Of a DNA stretch of 64,000 bases, positions 8,123-14,899 are shown piece after piece. Location: positions 2,294,001 to 2,358,000 of the forward strand of contig NZ_CP104854.1 of NCBI RefSeq assembly GCF_050916235.1, in the 5' to 3' direction. Source of the DNA: Maridesulfovibrio sp050916235 (lineage in GTDB: Bacteria > Desulfobacterota > Desulfovibrionia > Desulfovibrionales > Desulfovibrionaceae). The stretch's first letter is position 1. The number at the start of each line of letters is the position of its first letter. Below the pieces are notes generated by a model. It was given only the letters and a program-made list of their open reading frames with translations. It ran no database searches and was not told the origin of the DNA. The translations under genes and the position numbers were made by a program.

Positions 8123-9850
8123 ATGGCAGTCGGATCGCTTTCAACAAATAATTACATATCCAATACCACTTCCGGCGGGTTTACTATCAACGGGCTTGGA
8201 AACGGTACTGACTGGACCGACCTGATTGATGCCACTGTTGATGCCGAGAGCTACCGGAAGGAACAGTATGAAGAGGATCTGGAAGAAGCTGAATCCGCAG
8301 TGGAGCTACTTACCGCCCTTGATGAGGAGATTCTGGAACTGTCGTCCACGCTCCAGAGCATGGATGAAATGGATGAGTTCCTTTGCTATTCCGGGACGGT
8401 CTCCGGTGATGAGGTCAGCGTTGAAGTCGAGGACGGCGCGGCTGTAGGAACCTACAACCTTGTTGTAAACCAGCTTGCCCAGAAGGATGTCTGGATTGCG
8501 GAAGATTTCGACATCACCTCCACCAGCTCCTCCATGACCACTTCCAATGCCACCATCACCCTTTCCTACGCCGGAGAGGATATTTCCATTTCGGTTACAG
8601 CCGGTACCACGGCACAGGAGCTTGTCGATCAGATCAATTCCGACCCGGATTGCGACGACAAGATCACCGCTTCCCTTGTATATGACGGGGAGAATTACCA
8701 TCTCAAGTTCGCCGGGGAGGATACCGGGGCTGATAACGCGGTTTCAGTCAGCATGAACCTGACCGGGGCTGACGGTACGCTCAGCAGCAGCGATTTCACC
8801 AACACGCTGGTTGCCCAGAACGCCCAGATAAAGATCGACGGCTATCCCTCAGGTACTGACACCTGGATGGAGAGGGATTCAAATTCCGTTGATGACGTCA
8901 TCGATAATATGACGGTGACTCTGGAATCGACCACTGATTCAGATGGTGTAACTATTTCAGTTTCTTATGATACAGATGCCATGACCGAGGTCATTGAGTC
9001 GTTCATAACTGACGTCAATCAGCTTATATACGATGTGCTGGACCTCACTGGTGCCCTGGCGGATGTTGATGATGACGACGATGAGTCCGTCTACATCAAG
9101 GGCAGTACCCTTGATATCGTTTACAGCCAGATCAAGAACATCCTGTCTTCCATTGGAAAGGGCTTTCAGTACTATGACAGTGATACCGGAGAGGGAGACC
9201 TTTTCACTTCCCTTTCAACAATCGGTATAACCACTGACAGTGAAGAAGGATCATCCACTTTCGGCCAGCTTGAGCTTGATTCAGACGAGCTGGAAGATGC
9301 CCTGAGCGAAGACCCTGAAGCAGTGGCGCTTCTTTTTGCCGCCTCCGGTGAGGCGGCTTCGGATTCATCAAATGTTCAGATCATCTCGACAATTTCGGGT
9401 CTGACCGGTGGCGGGGAATACGATATCGCATATACGGTTTCCGGCGGGGTTATCACCTCTGCGACCATTGACGGCGTGGACATGAAAATCAGCGGCAGCA
9501 CATTGCTGGCCCAGAGTGACAGCGACGCCAACGGTCTCTATCTGCAGATTAATGATCTCACAGACGGATCATATTCCAGCACAGTAACCATCAAGCAGGG
9601 CAAGTGTTCCCAGCTGGCAGACCTCCTGAGTTCCCTTTCCGATGCTGAGACCGGTACGATTCCCATTCTGATCGCCAGCTACGAAGACATGACGACCAAG
9701 CTGGAGAACGATATTTATTATGAAGAATCAAGGCTTGATGCTCTGGAAACCCGGCTGACGGAAAAGTATGCAGCGCTTGATGTAATGCTTTCCTATTATT
9801 CAGGGCTCGAGGATCAGCTTGATACTACACTGGCTCAGTTGGAGTCCTAG
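8123..9850 (+). CDS. fliD: flagellar filament cap protein FliD
   Basis: FliD caps the filament and folds incoming flagellin. The 575-residue protein has an N-terminal FliD domain (about 15-110; TSGGFTINGLGNGTDWTDLID, then coiled-coil) and a C-terminal FliD domain (about 280-560) ending in a helix LDVMLSYYSGLEDQLDTTL. Low-complexity acidic stretches such as ADVDDDDDES occur in the middle. It is preceded by TAGGAGG and is the last gene of the flgK-flgL-fliD unit, closed by a strong terminator. The usual fliS chaperone gene does not follow here. Confidence 0.93.
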   Translation: MAVGSLSTNNYISNTTSGGFTINGLGNGTDWTDLIDATVDAESYRKEQYEEDLEEAESAVELLTALDEEILELSSTLQSMDEMDEFLCYSGTVSGDEVSVEVEDGAAVGTYNLVVNQLAQKDVWIAEDFDITSTSSSMTTSNATITLSYAGEDISISVTAGTTAQELVDQINSDPDCDDKITASLVYDGENYHLKFAGEDTGADNAVSVSMNLTGADGTLSSSDFTNTLVAQNAQIKIDGYPSGTDTWMERDSNSVDDVIDNMTVTLESTTDSDGVTISVSYDTDAMTEVIESFITDVNQLIYDVLDLTGALADVDDDDDESVYIKGSTLDIVYSQIKNILSSIGKGFQYYDSDTGEGDLFTSLSTIGITTDSEEGSSTFGQLELDSDELEDALSEDPEAVALLFAASGEAASDSSNVQIISTISGLTGGGEYDIAYTVSGGVITSATIDGVDMKISGSTLLAQSDSDANGLYLQINDLTDGSYSSTVTIKQGKCSQLADLLSSLSDAETGTIPILIASYEDMTTKLENDIYYEESRLDALETRLTEKYAALDVMLSYYSGLEDQLDTTLAQLES

Positions 9851-9898
9851 CCCGAGCCCGGCCTTGTGCCGGAAACAAACTTGACAGCTTTGCAGAAA

Positions 9899-9926
9899 GC
9901 CTGCCGGACCCGGCAGGCTTTTCTGT
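9899..9926 (+). terminator. intrinsic terminator after fliD
   Basis: A nine-base GCCTGCCGG/CCGGCAGGC stem is followed by TTTTCTGTTTT. It ends the flagellar cluster. Confidence 0.9.
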
Positions 9927-10219
9927 TTTGGCGGCTGATTCCTCCAAAAAACGACTCCCCGGTTCATCTTTTTTGCTGATGTAATAAATAAGATTCGCGA
10001 ATAACACTTTTTTAGTTTTTCTTTATTTGACCGTCAGGCATGTGCCGGATAGCAATAATTAGCCTGACATTGAGCAAGAATGTTCAAGCACACCCGACTT
10101 GGTCTCATTAATATGAGCACATGCAGGCAGTAAAACAATCGTTTGATTAGAACTGTGGGCTTTGCGTATTGAATACGCGTCATTCCTGCTTAATACATTA
10201 TTATAATTTGGATTTTGTT
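9927..10219. promoter_or_regulatory. control region upstream of the AraC regulator, with direct repeats
   Basis: GCAATAATTAGCC at 10052-10064 and GCAAGAATGTTCAAGC at 10074-10089 begin 22 bases apart. The second closely matches the paired GCAATATTGTTCA repeats in front of the porin gene (14 of 16 bases against the 11224 copy). This is the layout expected of an AraC-family operator with two half-sites two helical turns apart, so autoregulation is likely. No gene is present in this stretch. Confidence 0.55.
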
Positions 10220-11125
10220 ATGACACTCAGTGCAGCTGATTATTATCATGCAGGGCCGCTTTCGGGTATGGCCGATGGCTGCGGTATAGAGCCCCTTGAG
10301 CGTATTTCATCAAGCGAGGGGCTCAACTGGCAGGGTGTTTTTGTGCAGCGAAGCAGGATTGCCGGTTTTGAAATGAATGAATTTTCAACTCCGTTCCATT
10401 GTTTTGCCCTTCTGACCGACGGCCCGTTTTCAATGGAGATAGTCAAAGGGCGGAACCGGTACCTTGTCACAACAGCGCCGGGACAGATGTATGTCCGTCC
10501 AGCCGGATTCAAGATTTCAGCACGCAGCAACCAGCCGCGTGAGTTTGTGCAGCTGGCACTTGATTCATCCCGGCTGGCGAGTGCTTTCAGCGGAGAAGTG
10601 CAGGGCGGAAGCATGTCGTTTCGTCCCGGCATTGGTATTGATGACCCCAGGCTCAAGGCGTTGATTGAGGCCTTCGCAGCTGAAGCCGAAGCGGGCGGAC
10701 CCAACGGTTCCCTGTTTGTGGACTCCCTTGCCACTGCACTGGCCGTACACTACATCTCCAACTATGCGGATAACGCTGTACTGGACGAGTCTGCCCGGAA
10801 AATTTCGCCTTTGCAGATGGAACGGATTGTTGAGTACATGGATGCCCACCTCGGCTCCAACCTTACCCTTGAAGATCTGTCCCATGAAATCGGTATGAGC
10901 AAATTTTATTTTTCACGCTTGTTCAAGGAGGAAACTGGAGTCTCCCCATACCAGTTCTATCTTTCCCGACGTCTCGACAAGGCCCGTCATCTTCTTGATG
11001 AGGGGCGCAAATCCATTACCGAAATCGCTCATCAGCTCAACTTCAGCGACCAGAGTCACTTCAGTCGTGTTTTCAGGAAAAAATACGGGATCAATCCGAA
11101 AGCATATATTGAACATGCGTCCTGA
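10220..11125 (+). CDS. AraC family transcriptional regulator
   Basis: DNA-binding regulator of 301 residues. The N-terminal two thirds resemble a cupin-type AraC sensor (GQMYVRPAGFKISARS region). The C-terminal 100 residues contain the double helix-turn-helix: LTLEDLSHEIGMSKFYFSRLFKEETGVSPYQF and then KSITEIAHQLNFSDQSHFSRVFRKKYGINPK, a textbook AraC/XylS signature. A longer frame begins with TTG at 10169, but ATG 10220 is preferred; neither has a good ribosome site. The next gene is an outer-membrane porin, and shared upstream repeats suggest this protein controls it. The ligand is unknown. Confidence 0.88.
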   Translation: MTLSAADYYHAGPLSGMADGCGIEPLERISSSEGLNWQGVFVQRSRIAGFEMNEFSTPFHCFALLTDGPFSMEIVKGRNRYLVTTAPGQMYVRPAGFKISARSNQPREFVQLALDSSRLASAFSGEVQGGSMSFRPGIGIDDPRLKALIEAFAAEAEAGGPNGSLFVDSLATALAVHYISNYADNAVLDESARKISPLQMERIVEYMDAHLGSNLTLEDLSHEIGMSKFYFSRLFKEETGVSPYQFYLSRRLDKARHLLDEGRKSITEIAHQLNFSDQSHFSRVFRKKYGINPKAYIEHAS

Positions 11126-11441
11126 AAATAGCTGACTTTCGTTGTGTGCAAGTTGCACTTCTATTTTTAACATACTGAATATTAATTAAAATATTAATAT
11201 AGCAATATTGTTCATGTCTTTCGGCAATATTGTTCAAGCGTTCGATTAACTGGCGCGGTAGAAAAAGTAAAAGCTCATGATCGGACCTTTTACGGTCCGG
11301 CTGGCGGAAGGGAAGCTCTTCTGGGAACATGGCTATCGACGGGTTTATTCAAGCATGTTCCTGGTGTTTTCCTTCAGGAGCAAAATGAAGGTGTCAGGAG
11401 TTTCGGTGTTGACGCACATACAGCAAAAGAAGGACAAAACA
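11126..11441. promoter_or_regulatory. porin upstream region with tandem GCAATATTGTTCA repeats
   Basis: The 13-mer GCAATATTGTTCA occurs at 11202-11214 and again at 11224-11236, exactly 22 bases apart. A small stem (GGACC...GGTCC, about 11282-11297) lies in the likely 5' leader, and the porin start is at 11442. The A+T-rich stretch at about 11160-11210 would suit a promoter or upstream element. The repeats are the probable binding site of the adjacent AraC regulator. Confidence 0.6.
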
Positions 11442-12839
11442 ATGAAAAAAATGGTAATTCTCGCCATTCTCGCCGCTATGGTACTTGGAATGGCCGGTAC
11501 TGCTTCCGCAGTGGATCTTGAGGCCAAGGGACAGTTCCAGTTCCAGGCCAACATAATGGATAACAGCGATTTTCTGGGCGCCGACAACAATGGCAACCAG
11601 GAAGACGACCTGAATTTCTACTTCCGTGCACGTACCCAGTTCCGCTTTGTGGCCAATGAAAACCTCATGAGTGAACTGTACGTTGAATATAAGACCAGAG
11701 TCGGTGCTTCCGATTCCGATCTCAGCTCCGGCTCTTCCGACCGTAATCTCGGTATCAAGAGAATGTTTCTCCAGTACCGTTTCCCCGGAACCGAAGTGCT
11801 GACCACTGCCGGTATCTTCTCCATCAACCTGCCTGGTGCCGCTGCCAACAACATGGTTCTGGCTGACCTTGATGCCGGTGCAATGGTTGTGGAAACTCCC
11901 ATCACCGATGAGGTCGGTGTCGCAGTTGGTTATATCCGCGCGTACGACAAGAACGCCACTGATAACGCCCACACCACCAGCACTGCCATGAACGCAAAGG
12001 ACGAGATTGATCTTTTCTATGCCGCTGTCCCCCTTACTTTTGACGGCGTGGAAGCTACCCCCTACTTCATGTACGGCCTCATCGGAAAGGACACCTTTTC
12101 CGAAGTGTCCAGCATGGCCGGCATGACCGGACCCATGGCCACCGCTTTTACTGATGACGTAACTGCATGGTGGGGAGGTACTTCCTTTACCATGAACATG
12201 TTCGATCCGATCGTGCTTAACGCGGACTTTGTTTACGGTGCCATCGATGCCGATGAGAACCGTAATGACCGCGCAGGTTGGGGTATGGATGCATCTCTTG
12301 CCTACACCGGTCTTGGTTTCGTTACCCCGAAACTGCTTTTTGCCTACACCTCCGGTGAAGACGACGATACCGATAACGGCTCCGAACGTCTGGCTGTTGT
12401 CAACAAGGACTGGGCTTTCGGTACCTACTACTTCGGTGGTTCCGCACTTACTTCCACCGATTTGGAAAGCAACCAGCAGTTCGGTTTCTGGACCATCGGC
12501 CTTTCCTTCGAGGATATCTCATTTGTTGATAAGCTGACCCATGACATCCACATCCTGTACATCAAGGGTACCAACGATGCCGACCTGATCAAGAACGCCG
12601 CTGCTGGCAGCCTTACCAACATCTCCGCCGACGGTATGTTCCTGACCGATAAGGACCAGGCTTTTGAAATCGACTTCAACACCAACTACCAGATCTACGA
12701 CGAACTGGCTGCCATTATTGAATTCGGTTACATCAACATGGACCTTGATAAAGACACATGGGAAAACTACGACACCACCCGCGCAGGCAAAGACGACCCC
12801 GCACTGAAATTCGCAGTGGGTCTGGTCTACTCTTTCTAG
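11442..12839 (+). CDS. outer-membrane porin (Desulfovibrio homotrimeric porin type)
   Basis: A 465-residue beta-barrel protein with a clear signal peptide (MKKMVILAILAAMVLGMAGTASA, cleaved about residue 23). The mature chain has alternating amphipathic strands, many aromatic and acidic residues, and ends in Phe (VGLVYSF), the classic outer-membrane C-terminal signature. The start at 11442 is chosen because it gives the signal peptide and has AGAAGGA upstream; the open frame from 11277 is upstream non-coding sequence. It probably forms a general or anion-selective diffusion channel. Control by the upstream AraC gene is inferred from shared repeats. Confidence 0.85.
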   Translation: MKKMVILAILAAMVLGMAGTASAVDLEAKGQFQFQANIMDNSDFLGADNNGNQEDDLNFYFRARTQFRFVANENLMSELYVEYKTRVGASDSDLSSGSSDRNLGIKRMFLQYRFPGTEVLTTAGIFSINLPGAAANNMVLADLDAGAMVVETPITDEVGVAVGYIRAYDKNATDNAHTTSTAMNAKDEIDLFYAAVPLTFDGVEATPYFMYGLIGKDTFSEVSSMAGMTGPMATAFTDDVTAWWGGTSFTMNMFDPIVLNADFVYGAIDADENRNDRAGWGMDASLAYTGLGFVTPKLLFAYTSGEDDDTDNGSERLAVVNKDWAFGTYYFGGSALTSTDLESNQQFGFWTIGLSFEDISFVDKLTHDIHILYIKGTNDADLIKNAAAGSLTNISADGMFLTDKDQAFEIDFNTNYQIYDELAAIIEFGYINMDLDKDTWENYDTTRAGKDDPALKFAVGLVYSF

Positions 12840-12870
12840 AGACCATCTGCCTCACCTGCCTGATGCCTTG

Positions 12871-12904
12871 GGCCGGGGACTTCAAGTCCCCGGCCTTTTT
12901 TCTT
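12871..12904 (+). terminator. intrinsic terminator after porin
   Basis: GGCCGGGGACTT/AAGTCCCCGGCC forms a long G+C-rich stem with almost no loop and is followed by TTTTTTCTTTT. Confidence 0.93.
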
Positions 12905-12971
12905 TTGCAGCGGTGAAACCGGAAATGGTGCTGGCCTGTTTCGGCCTTAAGTGGTGCTGCTTAGTCGTTCG

Positions 12972-12999
12972 AAACATTTTTTCTAAAAAATGTTTGACA
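12972..12999 (+). promoter_or_regulatory. perfect palindrome overlapping a TTGACA box (probable MarR operator)
   Basis: AAACATTTTTT (12972-12982) and AAAAAATGTTT (12985-12995) are exact reverse complements with a 2-base spacer. A consensus TTGACA -35 box at 12994-12999 overlaps the right arm. A second palindrome, TTTGATCAAA, is at 13011-13020. This arrangement suits repression of the permease-marR operon by the MarR protein it encodes. Confidence 0.6.
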
Positions 13000-13068
13000 C
13001 TCAAGCTACATTTGATCAAAGAAGTTTGAATAAAGTTTAATTTGAAGATCAAACTATATGAGGTTCGA

Positions 13069-13860
13069 ATGGAATTCGATTCAATCTTCTGGGTGGCCCT
13101 GCAGTCCAGCCTGTTTCTCGGACTCATCCACGGCATAAATCCCTGTGGTCATTCGTGGCTTGTTCTGGCTCCCTTCGTTTACGGCGAGAAAAACGGAAAA
13201 CGGGTCATGTCGCTGACTACTTCCTTTATCCTGGGCACTACACTGGCCTGTCTGGGTATCGGCCTGACCCTGGGGTCCATCTCCTTGACCATCCCGGATT
13301 CGCTGACTTACATCGTGGACATAATCACCGTGGGGATTCTCGTTGTCCTCGGGGGCATTCTGATTGTGAAGCCTGAAATTCTGCACAGTCATGACCATGA
13401 CCACGATCACAACCATGACCATACACACGAGAATCATGCGCATACTCACGAACACGATCACGAACATTCTCATTCCCATGACCACTCACACGACCACGCG
13501 CATGATCATGCGCATGGGCACAACTGCGGGTGTTCATGCAGTCACGGCAGGTCGGCTCTGCGCAGTGTCACTTGCTGGGGGCTGTTCTCCATCGGTTTTG
13601 TAAACATGATCGTTCCCTGCCCGACTGTGGCAATCATGTACAAGTACGCACTTGATTCCGGCAGTGTGTTCAAGGGGACGGCTGTTTTCGCTTCCTATGC
13701 TCTGGGGACAGCCATTGCCCTTGCAGCGGTGATTTTCGCTATCTACCGCGCTGCGGCCTTCGTGCGTACTCTGGAGCAGGGGTGGGTGGAGCCTTTGGTA
13801 ATGCGTACCGCCGGGGCCCTGACCATCGCTTTTGCCGTCTACAGCTATACAATCATCTAA
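13069..13860 (+). CDS. His-rich NicO/UreH-like metal permease
   Basis: Integral membrane protein of 263 residues with about six hydrophobic segments in two blocks (about 5-100 and 165-263). They are separated by a cytoplasmic or periplasmic loop (about 106-159) holding 24 His and 3 Cys in HD/HE/HS repeats. An early motif, GLIHGINPCGHSW, in the first helix is typical of the nickel/cobalt transporter and UreH/sulfite-exporter-like superfamily. The likely role is export or uptake of a divalent metal such as Ni, Co or Zn; the direction is not shown by the sequence. ATG 13069 is chosen over an upstream TTG because TGAGG precedes it at good spacing. It is in an operon with a MarR regulator. Confidence 0.78.
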   Translation: MEFDSIFWVALQSSLFLGLIHGINPCGHSWLVLAPFVYGEKNGKRVMSLTTSFILGTTLACLGIGLTLGSISLTIPDSLTYIVDIITVGILVVLGGILIVKPEILHSHDHDHDHNHDHTHENHAHTHEHDHEHSHSHDHSHDHAHDHAHGHNCGCSCSHGRSALRSVTCWGLFSIGFVNMIVPCPTVAIMYKYALDSGSVFKGTAVFASYALGTAIALAAVIFAIYRAAAFVRTLEQGWVEPLVMRTAGALTIAFAVYSYTII

Positions 13861-13880
13861 TCTGAATTAACGAGGTGCAA

Positions 13881-14291
13881 GTGCTCAGCAAGCTTAACCA
13901 TGCCGTTATCGAGTTCTACGAAAAGCTTTCATCATGGGAGAATGACGTTGTCCGCGAAAAAGGACTTACTCTGCCCCAGATGCATACCCTTGAGGTGCTG
14001 GGCATTCACAAGGCCATGCGTATGAAGGAACTGGCCAAGCGCATGGGAATCACCACCGGAACCCTGACTGTGCTGGTGGACCGGCTGGAGGAGAAGGAGT
14101 TTGTCTGCCGCAAACCGCACAGCACGGATAGGCGTTCCATCATCGTGGAACTGACCGGGACCGGACAGGCGATGTTCGAAGAGCATGACCGGCTGCATCT
14201 GCGTCTTATCGAGGAACTTACCTCGGAATTGTCAGATCAGGAAAAGGACATTCTGCTGGAGTGTGTCACGAAGATGAACGGGGCTTTCTGA
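13881..14291 (+). CDS. MarR family transcriptional regulator
   Basis: A 136-residue winged-helix repressor-type protein. The helix-turn-helix and wing are visible at about 45-100 (MKELAKRMGITTGTLTVLVDRLEEKEFVCRK, then STDRRSIIVELT), with the conserved D-R-R wing motif. Start GTG 13881 is chosen because GAGG (13872-13875) lies five bases upstream; the earlier in-frame GTG at 13875 overlaps that site. It sits 20 bases after the metal permease gene, so it probably regulates that operon through the palindrome at 12972. Its ligand, perhaps the transported metal, is inference. Confidence 0.88.
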   Translation: MLSKLNHAVIEFYEKLSSWENDVVREKGLTLPQMHTLEVLGIHKAMRMKELAKRMGITTGTLTVLVDRLEEKEFVCRKPHSTDRRSIIVELTGTGQAMFEEHDRLHLRLIEELTSELSDQEKDILLECVTKMNGAF

Positions 14292-14303
14292 ATAAAAAAA
14301 TGC

Positions 14304-14336
14304 CGGGCAGGACGGAATGGTTCTGCCCGTATTTTC
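14304..14336 (+). terminator. intrinsic terminator after marR gene
   Basis: CGGGCAG and CTGCCCG enclose a 12-base loop and are followed by TATTTT. The T-run is weak, but the position 12 bases after the stop codon fits. Confidence 0.7.
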
Positions 14337-14498
14337 TCCCTGCTGTGACTTAAAAATGCTTCAAAACAGTCTGTTACGGCATTTTGAACATGAAACGAAC
14401 AACTGTGGAAAACTTTTGTTCATCACGTTTCAGCCTTACTCCCGCAAGGGCTGACGGGCTTCTTTCGTGAAAAAATCTAGAAAGGGTTGACCCGAGTT

Positions 14499-14702
14499 TC
14501 AGGTTTGGTAGACTGCTTTCTGTCGTAAGCACTTCAGGAATTCCGTATCTGCTTTCTGAGCATCAAAAACGGAAATTGCGGTAACCCGGTTGGAATCCGG
14601 GGCGGTCCTGCCGCTGTAAGCTAGGCATTTCGATGCCATAGCAAGCCAGCAACCCGGTCTGAAGCATGCCTGCCCATCTTTTGCAGGCAATCTCAAACTG
14701 AC
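14499..14702 (+). ncRNA. cobalamin riboswitch (AdoCbl type) upstream of nrdD
   Basis: The core at 14587-14618 reads GGTTGGAATCCGGGGCGGTC, continuing CTGCCGCTGTAA, very close to the B12 aptamer consensus GGTGAAAATCCGGGGCGG...CCACTGTAA. The B12-box equivalent is at 14644-14661 (AGCCAGCAACCCGGTCTG). P1 can be formed by CAGGTTTG (about 14500-14507) with CAAACTG (14694-14700). It lies about 200 bases before the nrdD start on the same strand. When cobalamin is abundant the switch would lower expression of this B12-independent ribonucleotide reductase, a known logic for B12-regulated isozymes. Confidence 0.88.
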
Positions 14703-14777
14703 CGGAAATCCTGTTCCAGACATTGTTCCGGTTTCAAAGTCCTGCGGGAAGCGCCTTCCGGGCCGCCCGCGCTCCAA

Positions 14778-14873
14778 GCACACACACCATAGCGGACCCT
14801 GACGGTCCTTTGATGCAGCCGGAGAGCTGCGTGGCACGTTGCGCCCTGAGGAATCGTGCCGGAGGTTGTGTGC
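14778..14873 (+). promoter_or_regulatory. long hairpin between riboswitch and nrdD (expression platform candidate)
   Basis: GCACACACACC (14778-14788) can pair with GGTTGTGTGC (14864-14873), with one bulge. Inside it GGCACG (about 14833) pairs with CGTGCC (about 14855-14860). The structure ends about 17 bases before the AGG ribosome site at 14890-14892. No T-run follows, so control would act at translation or through Rho rather than by intrinsic termination. Confidence 0.4.
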
Positions 14874-14899
14874 GGACAACATTTTTAACAGGTAATTTA

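Noticed and set aside
11277..11441. Upstream extension of the porin reading frame
   Set aside because: It lies before the signal peptide, has no ribosome site and contains a leader hairpin; the start at 11442 is better.
13325..13603. Tandem-repeat-like CATGACCATGACCACGATCAC stretch
   Set aside because: I first considered a microsatellite or CRISPR-like repeat. It is the His-rich loop coding sequence of the permease, irregular in length and in frame throughout.
14723..14899. Upstream extension of the nrdD frame
   Set aside because: This sequence follows the cobalamin riboswitch and forms hairpins; ATG 14900 opens the ATP-cone.
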